NCBI RefSeq assembly: GCF_000419585.1
Contig: NZ_ATTH01000001.1
Coordinates: forward strand, 62,001 to 126,000
DNA: 64,000 bases
Reading direction: 5' to 3'
Origin: Salisaeta longa DSM 21114
Lineage (GTDB): Bacteria; Bacteroidota; Rhodothermia; Rhodothermales; Salinibacteraceae
Position 1 is the first letter of the stretch; each line of letters opens with the position of its first letter. Positions 53,693-61,982 of this stretch are shown here, in pieces. The notes under the pieces were generated by a model. That model ran no database searches. It was not told where the DNA came from and worked only from the letters and a program-made list of their open reading frames with translations. A program made the position numbers and the translations under genes.

Positions 53693-53749
53693 CGCGCCGA
53701 CGAATGGCCCGTCCGCCCCGCACACTCTTCTCATCCATTGCCTGCTGCC

Positions 53750-54673
53750 ATGCGTATTGTGTTCATGGGCACCCCCGAGTTTGCGGTGCCATCGCTTCGC
53801 GCCCTCATCGCCCACGATTATCCGCCCGTAGCGGTCGTCACCGGCCCCGATCGGCCGCGCGGCCGGGGGCAGCGCGTAACGCCCACCCCGGTGAAGGCCG
53901 TGGCCCAAGAGGCAGGCATCGCCCCCATTTTGCAGCCAGATTCGGTGCGCGACGCGTCGTTTGCCGATGCGGTGGCCGCGCTGTCGCCCGACGTGATTGT
54001 GGTGGTGGCCTTCAAGATTTTGCCGCCGGCGGTGTACGAGACCGCAGCCCAGGGTGCCTTCAACCTGCACGGCTCGTTGCTGCCCAAGTACCGCGGCGCG
54101 GCGCCGATCAACTGGGCCGTGATGAATGGCGAGACGGAAACCGGGGTGACCACGTTCTTCCTTCAGAAGCAAGTGGACACCGGGCAGATCATCTTGCGCA
54201 AGTCGATGCCCATTGGCCCCAACGAAACCGCGGGCGACGTGCACGACCGCATGATGCACCTGGGCGCCGAGGCGGTGGTTGAGACGGTGCAGCACATTGA
54301 AGCCGGCACGGTCGATCCGCAGCCGCAAGACGACAGCAAGGCAACGCCCGCCCCCAAAATCTTTCCCGACGACTGCGCCATTCCGTGGGGGCGCACCGCG
54401 TCCGACGTGCACAACCACATCCGCGGGCTGTCGCCGTATCCGGGCGCGTGGACGATGCACGGCGACACGCGGCTGAAGGTGTACCGGGCCCGCGTGGCGT
54501 CGGGGCAGGGCGAGCCGGGGACGGTGCTCTCGGCCGGCGAACAGCTCGTGGTGGCTTGCGACACCGGCGCGGTGGCCCTCACTGAGCTGCAGCAGCCCGG
54601 CAAGCAGCGGCACAAGGCCACGGATTTCCTGAACGGCTACGACATTGCCGCGGGCGACGTGCTGACCACGTAA
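53750..54673 (+). CDS. fmt: Methionyl-tRNA formyltransferase
   Basis: A 307-residue enzyme that formylates the initiator Met-tRNA with 10-formyl-tetrahydrofolate. The formyltransferase core has MGTPEFAVPSL near residue 6, HGSLLPKYRGAAPINWA near 108 (catalytic histidine and arginine region), and the KQVDTG segment near 144. A C-terminal OB-fold follows (residues about 205-305). The ATG at 53750 fits the family; an in-frame GTG 12 bases upstream is less likely. The convergent DUF2256 gene starts (its 3' end) four bases after the stop. Confidence 0.97.
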   Translation: MRIVFMGTPEFAVPSLRALIAHDYPPVAVVTGPDRPRGRGQRVTPTPVKAVAQEAGIAPILQPDSVRDASFADAVAALSPDVIVVVAFKILPPAVYETAAQGAFNLHGSLLPKYRGAAPINWAVMNGETETGVTTFFLQKQVDTGQIILRKSMPIGPNETAGDVHDRMMHLGAEAVVETVQHIEAGTVDPQPQDDSKATPAPKIFPDDCAIPWGRTASDVHNHIRGLSPYPGAWTMHGDTRLKVYRARVASGQGEPGTVLSAGEQLVVACDTGAVALTELQQPGKQRHKATDFLNGYDIAAGDVLTT

Positions 54674-54677
54674 GGGC

Positions 54678-54839
54678 TCACGCGTCGTGTGACCGGTGTT
54701 TGTTGCGACGGCAGCGCTCGCTGCAGTACTTCACGTGCTCCCAGTCGTCGGCCCACTTCTTCCGCCACTTGAACGGCCGCCCGCAGACCGGGCAGACCTT
54801 CTCGGGCAGGTCGCGCTTTTTGCGCATCTTGTTGCTCAT
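54678..54839 (-). CDS. DUF2256 zinc-ribbon miniprotein
   Basis: A 53-residue protein encoded between 54839 (ATG) and 54678 (TGA). The sequence has the order [17 protein letters not shown], then [10 protein letters not shown] and [10 protein letters not shown], with cysteines at 16, 19, 39 and 43. This is the complete DUF2256 pattern, a small basic zinc-binding protein found in many bacteria and often located near photolyase/cryptochrome or translation genes. The function is unknown. It is too short for most gene-calling thresholds but is well supported by this match, and its stop codon lies 4 bases from the fmt stop codon. Confidence 0.82.
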   Translation of the reverse strand: MSNKMRKKRDLPEKVCPVCGRPFKWRKKWADDWEHVKYCSERCRRNKHRSHDA

Positions 54840-54998
54840 GGCTAGGCTGTGTTTGAAACATTGACGTGAGCGCGCGCCCGTGGGGGACGCCGAAGGTGCA
54901 CGGCGCTCTAGGCAGCAGTAGCGGGCCTACAGCGCTGCAGGGCAACGCAGCAGCAGCGGCTGCCCAACCAGGCGCGGTCCGCGGGGGGCAGATACAGC

Positions 54999-55751
54999 CT
55001 AAAGCGCCTGCTGAATGGCCGATTCGAGATGCGAGCGGGCCTCGCGGGCGTCGGCGGTGCGAAGCGTAAACCCGGTTTTGTGCTCGTCGCTGTCGAAGGC
55101 TTCCGATAAGAAGCCGCCGCGTCGGTCCACTTCCACAAATACCTGCAGGCTGTTGGCCGAAGGCGCGAAGATGAACTCCACCTCGTCGAGCCTACCGGCA
55201 AACGTGCTGCCGCGGCTGGGCCGAAACGTAAACTCCTGCACAAACGAGCGTCCGCTGACGTAGCGGCTGTAGGGGTCAGCTTCGCAATCGGCCTTTCGGA
55301 AGGCAAGCCCCAGCGCCTCGGCGCCGTCGAATACGGCCTGCATGGTGGGCGTAGGCTGCACCGTGAGCGGATCCTTGTCCGACGGATCGATGGCCATGGG
55401 AACCTCCAGGTCCGTTTCGACCCATACGCGGGCGTCGCCCATGGTGAGCGGCGTGTGGTGCGGAATCTCGATTTCCGCCGAGAGGGTCTTGTCCATGCCC
55501 GGCGTGATGGTAAAGCCGTCGGTTAGGCGATAAGTGGCCAGGGTGGCATCCACATACGCCTCCCCGTCGCCCACTTCATCACGGTAGCGCGTTTCGAGTT
55601 CCAGCTCGATGTAGTGGACCTCCTGCTCGGCATTGCCGCCCTTGATGTGAATCGCCGCATCGACGACATCCCCTGGACGCACGGTGGTAGAGGATAATAC
55701 GGTGTCGACCGTAGCGTTGCCAATTCCGATAGAGGCGAGGAGTTTTTTCAT
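54999..55751 (-). CDS. Spo0M-family (SpoOM) protein
   Basis: A 250-residue soluble protein that begins MKKLLASIGIGNATVDTVL, then STTVRPGDVVDAAIHIKGGNAEQ, and carries two arrestin-like beta-sandwich regions (IYIELELETRYRDEV-like strands in the first half, and ADPYSRYVSG with FTFRPSRGSTFAGRLDEVEFIF in the second). This order is typical of SpoOM proteins. The family was named in Bacillus for an effect on the sporulation phosphorelay, but members in non-sporulating bacteria are thought to have other cellular roles. Start at 55751 matches the family's N-terminus. It follows tsaE on the same strand with 75 bases between them. Confidence 0.85.
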   Translation of the reverse strand: MKKLLASIGIGNATVDTVLSSTTVRPGDVVDAAIHIKGGNAEQEVHYIELELETRYRDEVGDGEAYVDATLATYRLTDGFTITPGMDKTLSAEIEIPHHTPLTMGDARVWVETDLEVPMAIDPSDKDPLTVQPTPTMQAVFDGAEALGLAFRKADCEADPYSRYVSGRSFVQEFTFRPSRGSTFAGRLDEVEFIFAPSANSLQVFVEVDRRGGFLSEAFDSDEHKTGFTLRTADAREARSHLESAIQQAL

Positions 55752-55826
55752 AGCGCGTGGGCTACGTGTTGGGGTTGTGTGAATGGGCACAAGGAAACGT
55801 GTCCATCCGAGGCAATGGTTCCGTGC

Positions 55827-56282
55827 TTAATCATCTGATGTTTTGCGGCCCCATTCGAACCGGCGGGTGGAAGGGCCTTCGTGGCTGAGAGAGAGCCACA
55901 CGGCATCAGGCGGCAGCAGCGAAGCCACGCGCTCGGGCCACTCGATGACGCAGAGGCCGTCGCCGTCGAGGTAGGAGGCAAAGCCCAGTTCCTCAAACGC
56001 TGCGGGCGTGCCCATGCGGTACGCATCGAAATGATGGAGCGGGCGCGTGCCCTCGGTGTAGGAGTGCACGATGGTGAAGGTGGGGCTTCGGACGGTCGTC
56101 GGGTCGATGCCCAGGGCTTCGGCGAGTCCCTTTACAAGATGCGTTTTGCCCGTGCCCAAGTCGCCGGACAGTGCCAGGACGGTGCCGGGGGGAAGCGCCT
56201 CAGCCAACCGGTGCGCCAGGGCGCGGGTGTCTGCGAGACTGTGGCTGGTGTAGGGAAAGAGGCGACGTACGGAGGCGGCCAT
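55827..56282 (-). CDS. tsaE: tRNA threonylcarbamoyladenosine biosynthesis ATPase TsaE
   Basis: A 151-residue P-loop ATPase of the complex that makes t6A37 in ANN-decoding tRNAs. Walker A is SGDLGTGKTHLVKG near residues 39-52, the switch-like segment SPTFTIVHSY lies near 66, HHFDAYR near 83, and the C-terminal EWPERV motif near 115. Length is typical for the family. It works together with TsaB, TsaC and TsaD, which are not in this window. It is upstream of the Spo0M-family gene, with 75 bases between them, and divergent from the unknown gene at 56357. Confidence 0.92.
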   Translation of the reverse strand: MAASVRRLFPYTSHSLADTRALAHRLAEALPPGTVLALSGDLGTGKTHLVKGLAEALGIDPTTVRSPTFTIVHSYTEGTRPLHHFDAYRMGTPAAFEELGFASYLDGDGLCVIEWPERVASLLPPDAVWLSLSHEGPSTRRFEWGRKTSDD

Positions 56283-56356
56283 TGCTTAGCAGGAGATACA
56301 AAAAGAAACTGATGCGTCGGTAAGAAAGAAATCCATCGCCCAATCATTTTCCAAAA

Positions 56357-56764
56357 ATGGCGACGGTGCCCGCGGTGCGGCGGCGCTTTACATCGGCTAA
56401 GGCCTTTCTGAAAGATAATGTGGGCCGCGGGCCGGTTGTGCACGCTTCTTGCTCTTTCAGAAGCACAGTTATTACCAACACCGATTGCGTGTGGACCGAT
56501 ATGTCGTTGACCGATGAATTCTTTGATACTGGGGGTGAAGTTGTCGCCATAGCCGGCGTGCAGCACCTGCGTGTGCGTGCAGAGGCCGTTGATCACCGCC
56601 GCGCCCAACACGTCATCTACGACGTGCATCCGCTGGGGACCGTGTATGTGTTTGAAACCAGTCGGGGCATCGAGCTTGGATGCGTTGCAACGAAGAAGGA
56701 CTGGCTGTGCTTCCAGATGAAGCACCTTCCGGTACTGCGGGGCAATGCTGCGGTTGCCGCGTAG
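56357..56764 (+). CDS. Unknown 135-residue protein
   Basis: A complete frame with ATG start at 56357 and a less G+C-rich sequence than its neighbours (visible by eye). The product has no signal peptide or transmembrane helix and shows mixed hydrophobic and acidic segments (GGEVVAIAGVQHLRVRAEAV, then HVIYDVHPLGTVYVFETS). No family is recognised. It is divergent from tsaE and ends about 100 bases before a MacB-type permease gene. It could be a real small gene or an acquired fragment; coding is supported only by length and codon pattern. Confidence 0.5.
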   Translation: MATVPAVRRRFTSAKAFLKDNVGRGPVVHASCSFRSTVITNTDCVWTDMSLTDEFFDTGGEVVAIAGVQHLRVRAEAVDHRRAQHVIYDVHPLGTVYVFETSRGIELGCVATKKDWLCFQMKHLPVLRGNAAVAA

Positions 56765-56867
56765 AATACAAGGGGCCGAAAACGTGCGGCGCCCGGTTGT
56801 GCAACGCAGCCCGGCACGGCTCGTATGACGCCCGCATGTGTTTTCCTACGAACGGGTACCGGTTGCA

Positions 56868-58205
56868 ATGCGCATCGTTGACCTTTGTCGCCTGGCCTGG
56901 AACAGCATCGGCCGGAATGCGACGCGGAGCGCCCTCACAGGGATTGGGGTAGCCATTGCGGTGGCTGCCCTTTTTGCGTTGTTGTCGTACGGTGCCGGAT
57001 TGCAGCAGGTGGCGCGCAGCGAGTACAATGCGCTGCAGCTCTACAACACGCTACGGGTAACCACGCACTACATCCCGTCGCTCACATCGCCCCGTGAGGC
57101 GATGAGCGCCCCGCAAGAGCCCGTGCCGCTCACCGATAGTTTGGTGCAAGCCATTGAGGCTGTGTCCGGCGTGCGGGCCGCGTATCCGGAAGTGACGTTT
57201 CCGGCGACGGTCGATGCCAACGGGCAGCGGCTGCCGGTTGCTGGGGAAGCCATCCCGCAAACGTTTCAGTCGATCGCGGCCTATCAGCCCATAAGCGGCC
57301 GGTTTTTTTCGTCAAGCAATGCCGCAGAAGTGCTGCTGAGCCCGTCGGTTGCGCGGCGGCTGGGCTTCACGCCGGCCGCGTCCGTTGTGGGCGATACCAT
57401 TCAGCTCTCCACCGCTTCCCTCAACTTCGACCGCCTCACAAGCATGGCGGCGGTGTTCAGCCGCGGGATTGCTGCGCTGCCGATGGGGCGGCGGGTGTAC
57501 GATGTGCGCGTCGCGGGCTTACTTCCGCAGGCGCAACAGCCGCTCTCGGGCCTCACGCGGGTGCTACTGCCGCTGGGCTTTGCAAAGAGCCTGAAGAAGA
57601 TCAGCTTTTTTTCCACGATGGATCTCATCTTTCGCAACGCCGAAACCCAAGAGGGCTACCAGGCCGTACGCGTGCAACTTGCCGAGGGCACCCGGCATGA
57701 CGCCGTCACGCAGCGCATTGAGGCCATGGGCGTGTATGTGACGAGCTTTCGGGATCAGTTTGGGCGCGTAGAGCAGCTCTTTCTTGTGCTCGACCTGGCG
57801 CTGGGCATCATTGGCGGTATTGCGCTGATTGTGGCGGTTATTGGCATTGCCAACACGATCATGATGAACATCCGCGAGCGGTATCCCGAAATTGGCGTGA
57901 TGATGGCGGTGGGAGGCGATGCGCGCGATTTGCGGCGGCTGTTTGTGGCGGAGAGCGGACTGCTTGGCATGCTGGGCGCCACCGCGGGGTTGCTGTTGGG
58001 CTTTGGGGTGGTGGAAGGGATTGACGCGGTCTTGGCGTTTTATTTGCAGCGTATGGGCCTTCCGCTGATTGAGGTGTTTGCGCATCCATGGCCCCTGCTG
58101 CTTGGGATTTGGGGCGGGGCCGTGCTTATCAGCGTGCTGGCCGGCTGGGCCCCCGCCCGGCGCGCGTCGCGCATCGAACCGGTGAGTGCGCTTCGGAGCG
58201 TGTAA
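56868..58205 (+). CDS. MacB/FtsX-type ABC transporter permease subunit
   Basis: A 445-residue protein with one transmembrane helix at about 24-42, a large periplasmic domain (about 45-310) and three C-terminal helices (about 315-340, 365-390, 400-425), the MacB/LolC layout. The FtsX domain has AVIGIANTIMMNIRERYPEIGVMMAVG. Such permeases work with a separate ATPase, usually next to them, to move substrates across the envelope by mechanotransmission or to extract lipoproteins. No ATPase gene lies nearby in this window. The start is ATG 56868; a frame extends to 56838. Confidence 0.87.
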   Translation: MRIVDLCRLAWNSIGRNATRSALTGIGVAIAVAALFALLSYGAGLQQVARSEYNALQLYNTLRVTTHYIPSLTSPREAMSAPQEPVPLTDSLVQAIEAVSGVRAAYPEVTFPATVDANGQRLPVAGEAIPQTFQSIAAYQPISGRFFSSSNAAEVLLSPSVARRLGFTPAASVVGDTIQLSTASLNFDRLTSMAAVFSRGIAALPMGRRVYDVRVAGLLPQAQQPLSGLTRVLLPLGFAKSLKKISFFSTMDLIFRNAETQEGYQAVRVQLAEGTRHDAVTQRIEAMGVYVTSFRDQFGRVEQLFLVLDLALGIIGGIALIVAVIGIANTIMMNIRERYPEIGVMMAVGGDARDLRRLFVAESGLLGMLGATAGLLLGFGVVEGIDAVLAFYLQRMGLPLIEVFAHPWPLLLGIWGGAVLISVLAGWAPARRASRIEPVSALRSV

Positions 58206-58530
58206 GCCGGCGTGCAAAGATTTTCGTAAAACAAAAGGATGGGCGAACAAGCACCGCCCATCGTGCAACCTTGGTTACAATGTTCCTATACGCGGTATCA
58301 CTAGCACGGGGGGCTCATGCAACGTTACAACGTGCGCACCGGCGCATGCACCATCATTTCGTGAACGGAATACGCCAAAAGTGGTAGCACGATGCGCCAT
58401 CGCACAGTCGTCGGTTATGCTCTGCGATGGGTATGCTGTGTCCGTGTCGGTGCGTTGCTGTACCACAAAGCGCTCACGACACGCTCCCGCGTGTTGATTT
58501 ACTCCTTCGGAAGAACATCCTGACCTCCTC
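58206..58530. other. Intergenic region before ugd, with two inverted repeats
   Basis: No gene is supported. GATGGGCG at 58238-58245 pairs with CGCCCATC at 58255-58262, which may be a terminator of the permease gene though no T-run follows. CCATCGCA at 58397-58404 pairs with TGCGATGG at 58423-58430. The second could be a leader hairpin or a regulator site for the ugd operon. Confidence 0.5.
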
Positions 58531-59919
58531 ATGAACATTACGATTATTGGGACCGGCTATGTGGGCCTGGTCTCTGGCACGTGCTTCGCCGAAATGGGCA
58601 ACACCGTGACCTGCGTAGACATCGACGACGCAAAAGTCGAGAAGCTGCGCGCCGGTACGCTCCCTATCTACGAACCCGACCTGGAGCACTACTTTGCGCG
58701 CAACCGCAAAGAAGGACGGCTGCACTTCACCACCGACCTGCGCGCCGGAATCGCCGACAGCGACGTGATCTTTATGGCCCTGCCCACGCCTCCTGGGGCC
58801 GACGGCGAGGCCGACCTGTCGTACGTCTTGGGTGCCGCCGGCGACGTAGCCGATCTGCTGCGGGCCGAAGACGATGCGGACTATCGCATCATCGTGAACA
58901 AGAGCACCGTGCCGGTGGGTACGGCGGATAAGGTACGCGACGTGATGACGGAGCGCGGCCTGGTACCGGGCACCGATTTCGACGTGGTGTCGAATCCGGA
59001 ATTCCTGCGCGAGGGCGCGGCCGTCGATGACTTCATGAAGCCCGACCGCGTCGTCATTGGTACGTCGAGCGACCGCGCGGCCGAGATTATGGAGCGCCTC
59101 TACGAACCGTTCGTGCGGCAGGGCAATCCCATCCTGGTGGTGGACGAGCGCTCGGCCGAGATGATCAAGTACGCGGCCAATTCCATCCTGGCAACGCGCA
59201 TCTCGTTCATGAACGAGATCGCCAACCTGTGCGAGAAGGTGGGGGCGAACGTGGACAAGGTGCGCCTCGGGATTAGCAAAGACCATCGCATTGGGCGACA
59301 CTTCCTGTACTCGGGCATTGGCTTTGGCGGGAGCTGCTTCCCGAAGGATGTGCAGGCGCTGGCCCGCACCGGCGCGCAGAACGACTACAACTTTCAGATC
59401 CTCAACGCGGTGCTCGACGTGAACGACGCCCAGCGCCGCCTCATGGTGGATCGCCTCGACGACTACTTCGATGGCGACCTAGCAGGCAAAACCATCGCCC
59501 TGTGGGGCCTGGCGTTCAAGCCCAACACCGATGACATTCGGGAAGCGCCCGCACACGTTATCATCGAAGGACTGCTGGAGCGCGGCGCCAACGTTGTGGC
59601 GTTCGACCCGGAGGCCATCGAGACCACGCGCGAGGTGTTTGGCGATGCCATCACCTACGCCGACAGCATGTACGACGCCCTGCCCGATGCCGACGCCCTC
59701 GTCATCTGCACCGAGTGGCACGAGTTCCGCCGCCCGGATCTTGGCAAGGTGCGCGACCTGCTGAAGGCACCGCTCATCTTCGACGGCCGCAATGTGTTCG
59801 AGCCGCAGCGCATGGCCAACATGGGCTTTGCCTACTACAGCATTGGCCGCCCGCACGTGGCGCCGCAGCAAGATGACGAAGCGATCGAGGCCGCGCTTGC
59901 CACCAACGGGCAGGCCTAG
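58531..59919 (+). CDS. ugd: UDP-glucose 6-dehydrogenase
   Basis: A 462-residue enzyme that oxidises UDP-glucose to UDP-glucuronate in two NAD-dependent steps. The N-terminal Rossmann fold has [12 protein letters not shown] at 4-15; the catalytic cysteine is Cys269 in [10 protein letters not shown]. The C-terminal domain contains [12 protein letters not shown] near 330-341. It is followed 57 bases later by the UDP-glucuronate decarboxylase gene, so the pair feeds UDP-xylose and UDP-glucuronate into surface polysaccharide. Confidence 0.96.
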   Translation: MNITIIGTGYVGLVSGTCFAEMGNTVTCVDIDDAKVEKLRAGTLPIYEPDLEHYFARNRKEGRLHFTTDLRAGIADSDVIFMALPTPPGADGEADLSYVLGAAGDVADLLRAEDDADYRIIVNKSTVPVGTADKVRDVMTERGLVPGTDFDVVSNPEFLREGAAVDDFMKPDRVVIGTSSDRAAEIMERLYEPFVRQGNPILVVDERSAEMIKYAANSILATRISFMNEIANLCEKVGANVDKVRLGISKDHRIGRHFLYSGIGFGGSCFPKDVQALARTGAQNDYNFQILNAVLDVNDAQRRLMVDRLDDYFDGDLAGKTIALWGLAFKPNTDDIREAPAHVIIEGLLERGANVVAFDPEAIETTREVFGDAITYADSMYDALPDADALVICTEWHEFRRPDLGKVRDLLKAPLIFDGRNVFEPQRMANMGFAYYSIGRPHVAPQQDDEAIEAALATNGQA

Positions 59920-59976
59920 CAGCGGTCGCCAGGCTGCGGCCTGTCGCGTTTTCTTTCCTTTTCGGATTTCGGATCT

Positions 59977-60945
59977 ATGCCACGTACACTCATCACCGGG
60001 GGGGCTGGCTTCCTCGGCTCGCATCTGTGCGACCGGTTCATCGCGGAGGGCCACGAGGTCCTCTGCATGGACAACCTGATCACGGGCAACCCGGACAACA
60101 TCGCGCACCTTTTTGAGCGCGATGACGAACGGTTTACCTTCATCAAGCACGACGTCACCAACTACATCCACGTAGGCGGCGACCTCGATTACGTGCTGCA
60201 CTTTGCCAGCCCGGCCTCGCCCATCGACTACCTGAAGCTCCCCATCCAAACGCTAAAGGTGGGGGCGCTGGGCACGCACAAGGCGCTGGGACTGGCCAAA
60301 GCCAAGAACGCGCGCTTTTTGCTCGCCTCAACCAGCGAGGTGTACGGCGATCCGCAAACGCACCCGCAGAAGGAAACGTACTGGGGCAACGTCAACCCTA
60401 TCGGGCCGCGGGGCGTGTACGACGAGGCCAAGCGCTTTGCCGAGGCCATCACCATGGCCTACAACCGGTACCACGGCGTAGAGACGCGCATCGTGCGCAT
60501 CTTTAACACCTACGGCCCGCGCATGCGCATCGACGATGGCCGCGCGCTGCCCACCTTTATGAGCCAGGCCCTGCGGGGCGATCCGCTCACGGTGTATGGC
60601 GATGGTAGCCAAACGCGTTCGTTTCAGTACGTGGACGATCTCGTGGAGGGGATTTACCGCCTGCTGATGAGCTCCGTCGAAGAGCCTGTCAACATTGGCA
60701 ACCCCGACGAGATTACGATCAAGGAGTTTGCGGAAGAGATCATCCGGCTGACGGGATCGTCCAGCACCATCACGTACGAGGAGCTGCCCAAGGACGACCC
60801 GCAGGTGCGCCAGCCCGACATTACGCGGGCCCGCGAGCGTTTGCAGTGGGCGCCGGCTGTTGACCGCGCCGAAGGGCTAGCGCGCACGCTCGACTACTTC
60901 CGCAGTGCCGTGCCAACCAGCGATACCGCATCGGTGTCCTCCTAG
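59977..60945 (+). CDS. uxs: UDP-glucuronate decarboxylase (UDP-xylose synthase)
   Basis: A 322-residue SDR-family enzyme. [10 protein letters not shown] (8-17) is the NAD loop, [11 protein letters not shown] near 73 is the UXS signature, and the catalytic Ser/Thr-Glu-Tyr-Lys set is in ASTSEVYG and YDEAKR (Tyr148, Lys152). [10 protein letters not shown] and [15 protein letters not shown] complete the family pattern. It converts UDP-glucuronate made by ugd into UDP-xylose. It lies between ugd and cysD on the same strand and ends 45 bases before the chosen cysD start. Confidence 0.95.
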   Translation: MPRTLITGGAGFLGSHLCDRFIAEGHEVLCMDNLITGNPDNIAHLFERDDERFTFIKHDVTNYIHVGGDLDYVLHFASPASPIDYLKLPIQTLKVGALGTHKALGLAKAKNARFLLASTSEVYGDPQTHPQKETYWGNVNPIGPRGVYDEAKRFAEAITMAYNRYHGVETRIVRIFNTYGPRMRIDDGRALPTFMSQALRGDPLTVYGDGSQTRSFQYVDDLVEGIYRLLMSSVEEPVNIGNPDEITIKEFAEEIIRLTGSSSTITYEELPKDDPQVRQPDITRARERLQWAPAVDRAEGLARTLDYFRSAVPTSDTASVSS

Positions 60946-60990
60946 GGCACCGTGTCTACCGTTAGCATTTCTCGACAGAACATACCCTCT

Positions 60991-61902
60991 ATGGTTATCG
61001 CAGACGATACCTCGAAGCATCTCAAGTGGCTGGAGTCGGAAGCCATCCACGTGATTCGCGAAGCCGAGGCGCAGTTTGAGCGTCCGGTGCTCATGTTTAG
61101 CGGCGGGAAGGACTCGCTCCTGCTGGCGTACTTGGCCCGCAAGGCGTTTTACCCGGGCACGGTGCCGTTTCCGTTGCTGCACGTGGACACCGGCCACAAC
61201 TTCCCCGAGGCCCTCGACTTTCGCGACGACCTCGCCGAGCGATGGGACCTCAACATCATTGTGCGCACCGTGCAGTCGTCCATCGACAAGGGGCGCGTGA
61301 AGGAAGAAACCGGCCCCAATGCCAGCCGCAACAAGTTGCAGATCGTGACGCTGCTGGATGCCATCGACGAGTTTAAGTTCGACGTGGCCCTGGGCGGCGC
61401 GCGCCGCGATGAGGAGAAGGCGCGCGCAAAGGAACGCTTCTTCTCGCACCGCGACCGCTTTGGGCAGTGGGACCCCAAGAATCAGCGGCCCGAGCTGTGG
61501 AACCTGTACAATGGGCGGAGCAACCCCGGCGAGCACTTCCGGGCCTTTCCGCTTAGCAACTGGACGGAGCTCGACGTGTGGCAGTACATCTTGCAGGAGG
61601 ATCTGGAAATTCCGAGCCTCTACCTGGCGCACCAGCGCGAGATGGTTGAGCGTGACGGCGTCCTCCTGGCCAAGTCGCCCTACATCACGCTGAAGGACGA
61701 CGAATACTACACCGAGAAGATGGTGCGCTTCCGTACCATTGGCGACATGACGTGCACCGGCGCCGTGGAGTCGACCGCCACAACGCTGGAGGAGGTTGTG
61801 GCTGAGGTGGCTACCACCCAGCAGGCCGAGCGCGGCGCGCGTGCTGACGACCAGCGCTCGGAGGCCGCCATGGAAGACCGCAAGCGTCAGGGCTACTTCT
61901 AG
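60991..61902 (+). CDS. cysD: Sulfate adenylyltransferase subunit 2
   Basis: A 303-residue ATP sulfurylase small subunit that makes adenosine 5'-phosphosulfate (APS) together with CysN. The PP-loop is SGGKDS at 37-42, and the family blocks LDFRDDLAERW near 90, GGARRDEEKARAKERFFSHRD near 141 and PLSNWTELDVWQYI near 188 are present. The ATG at 60991 gives the same length as E. coli CysD (302); a GTG at 60952 adds 13 residues and cannot be excluded. It is 80 bases upstream of cysNC. Confidence 0.95.
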   Translation: MVIADDTSKHLKWLESEAIHVIREAEAQFERPVLMFSGGKDSLLLAYLARKAFYPGTVPFPLLHVDTGHNFPEALDFRDDLAERWDLNIIVRTVQSSIDKGRVKEETGPNASRNKLQIVTLLDAIDEFKFDVALGGARRDEEKARAKERFFSHRDRFGQWDPKNQRPELWNLYNGRSNPGEHFRAFPLSNWTELDVWQYILQEDLEIPSLYLAHQREMVERDGVLLAKSPYITLKDDEYYTEKMVRFRTIGDMTCTGAVESTATTLEEVVAEVATTQQAERGARADDQRSEAAMEDRKRQGYF

Positions 61903-61982
61903 GGGCTGCCTGCCCTTTTGCGGGCGGCGCCCCAACTGGGCCGAATCATTGCTTCCACCCATTGTCACCTTCCCTTTTCTTT

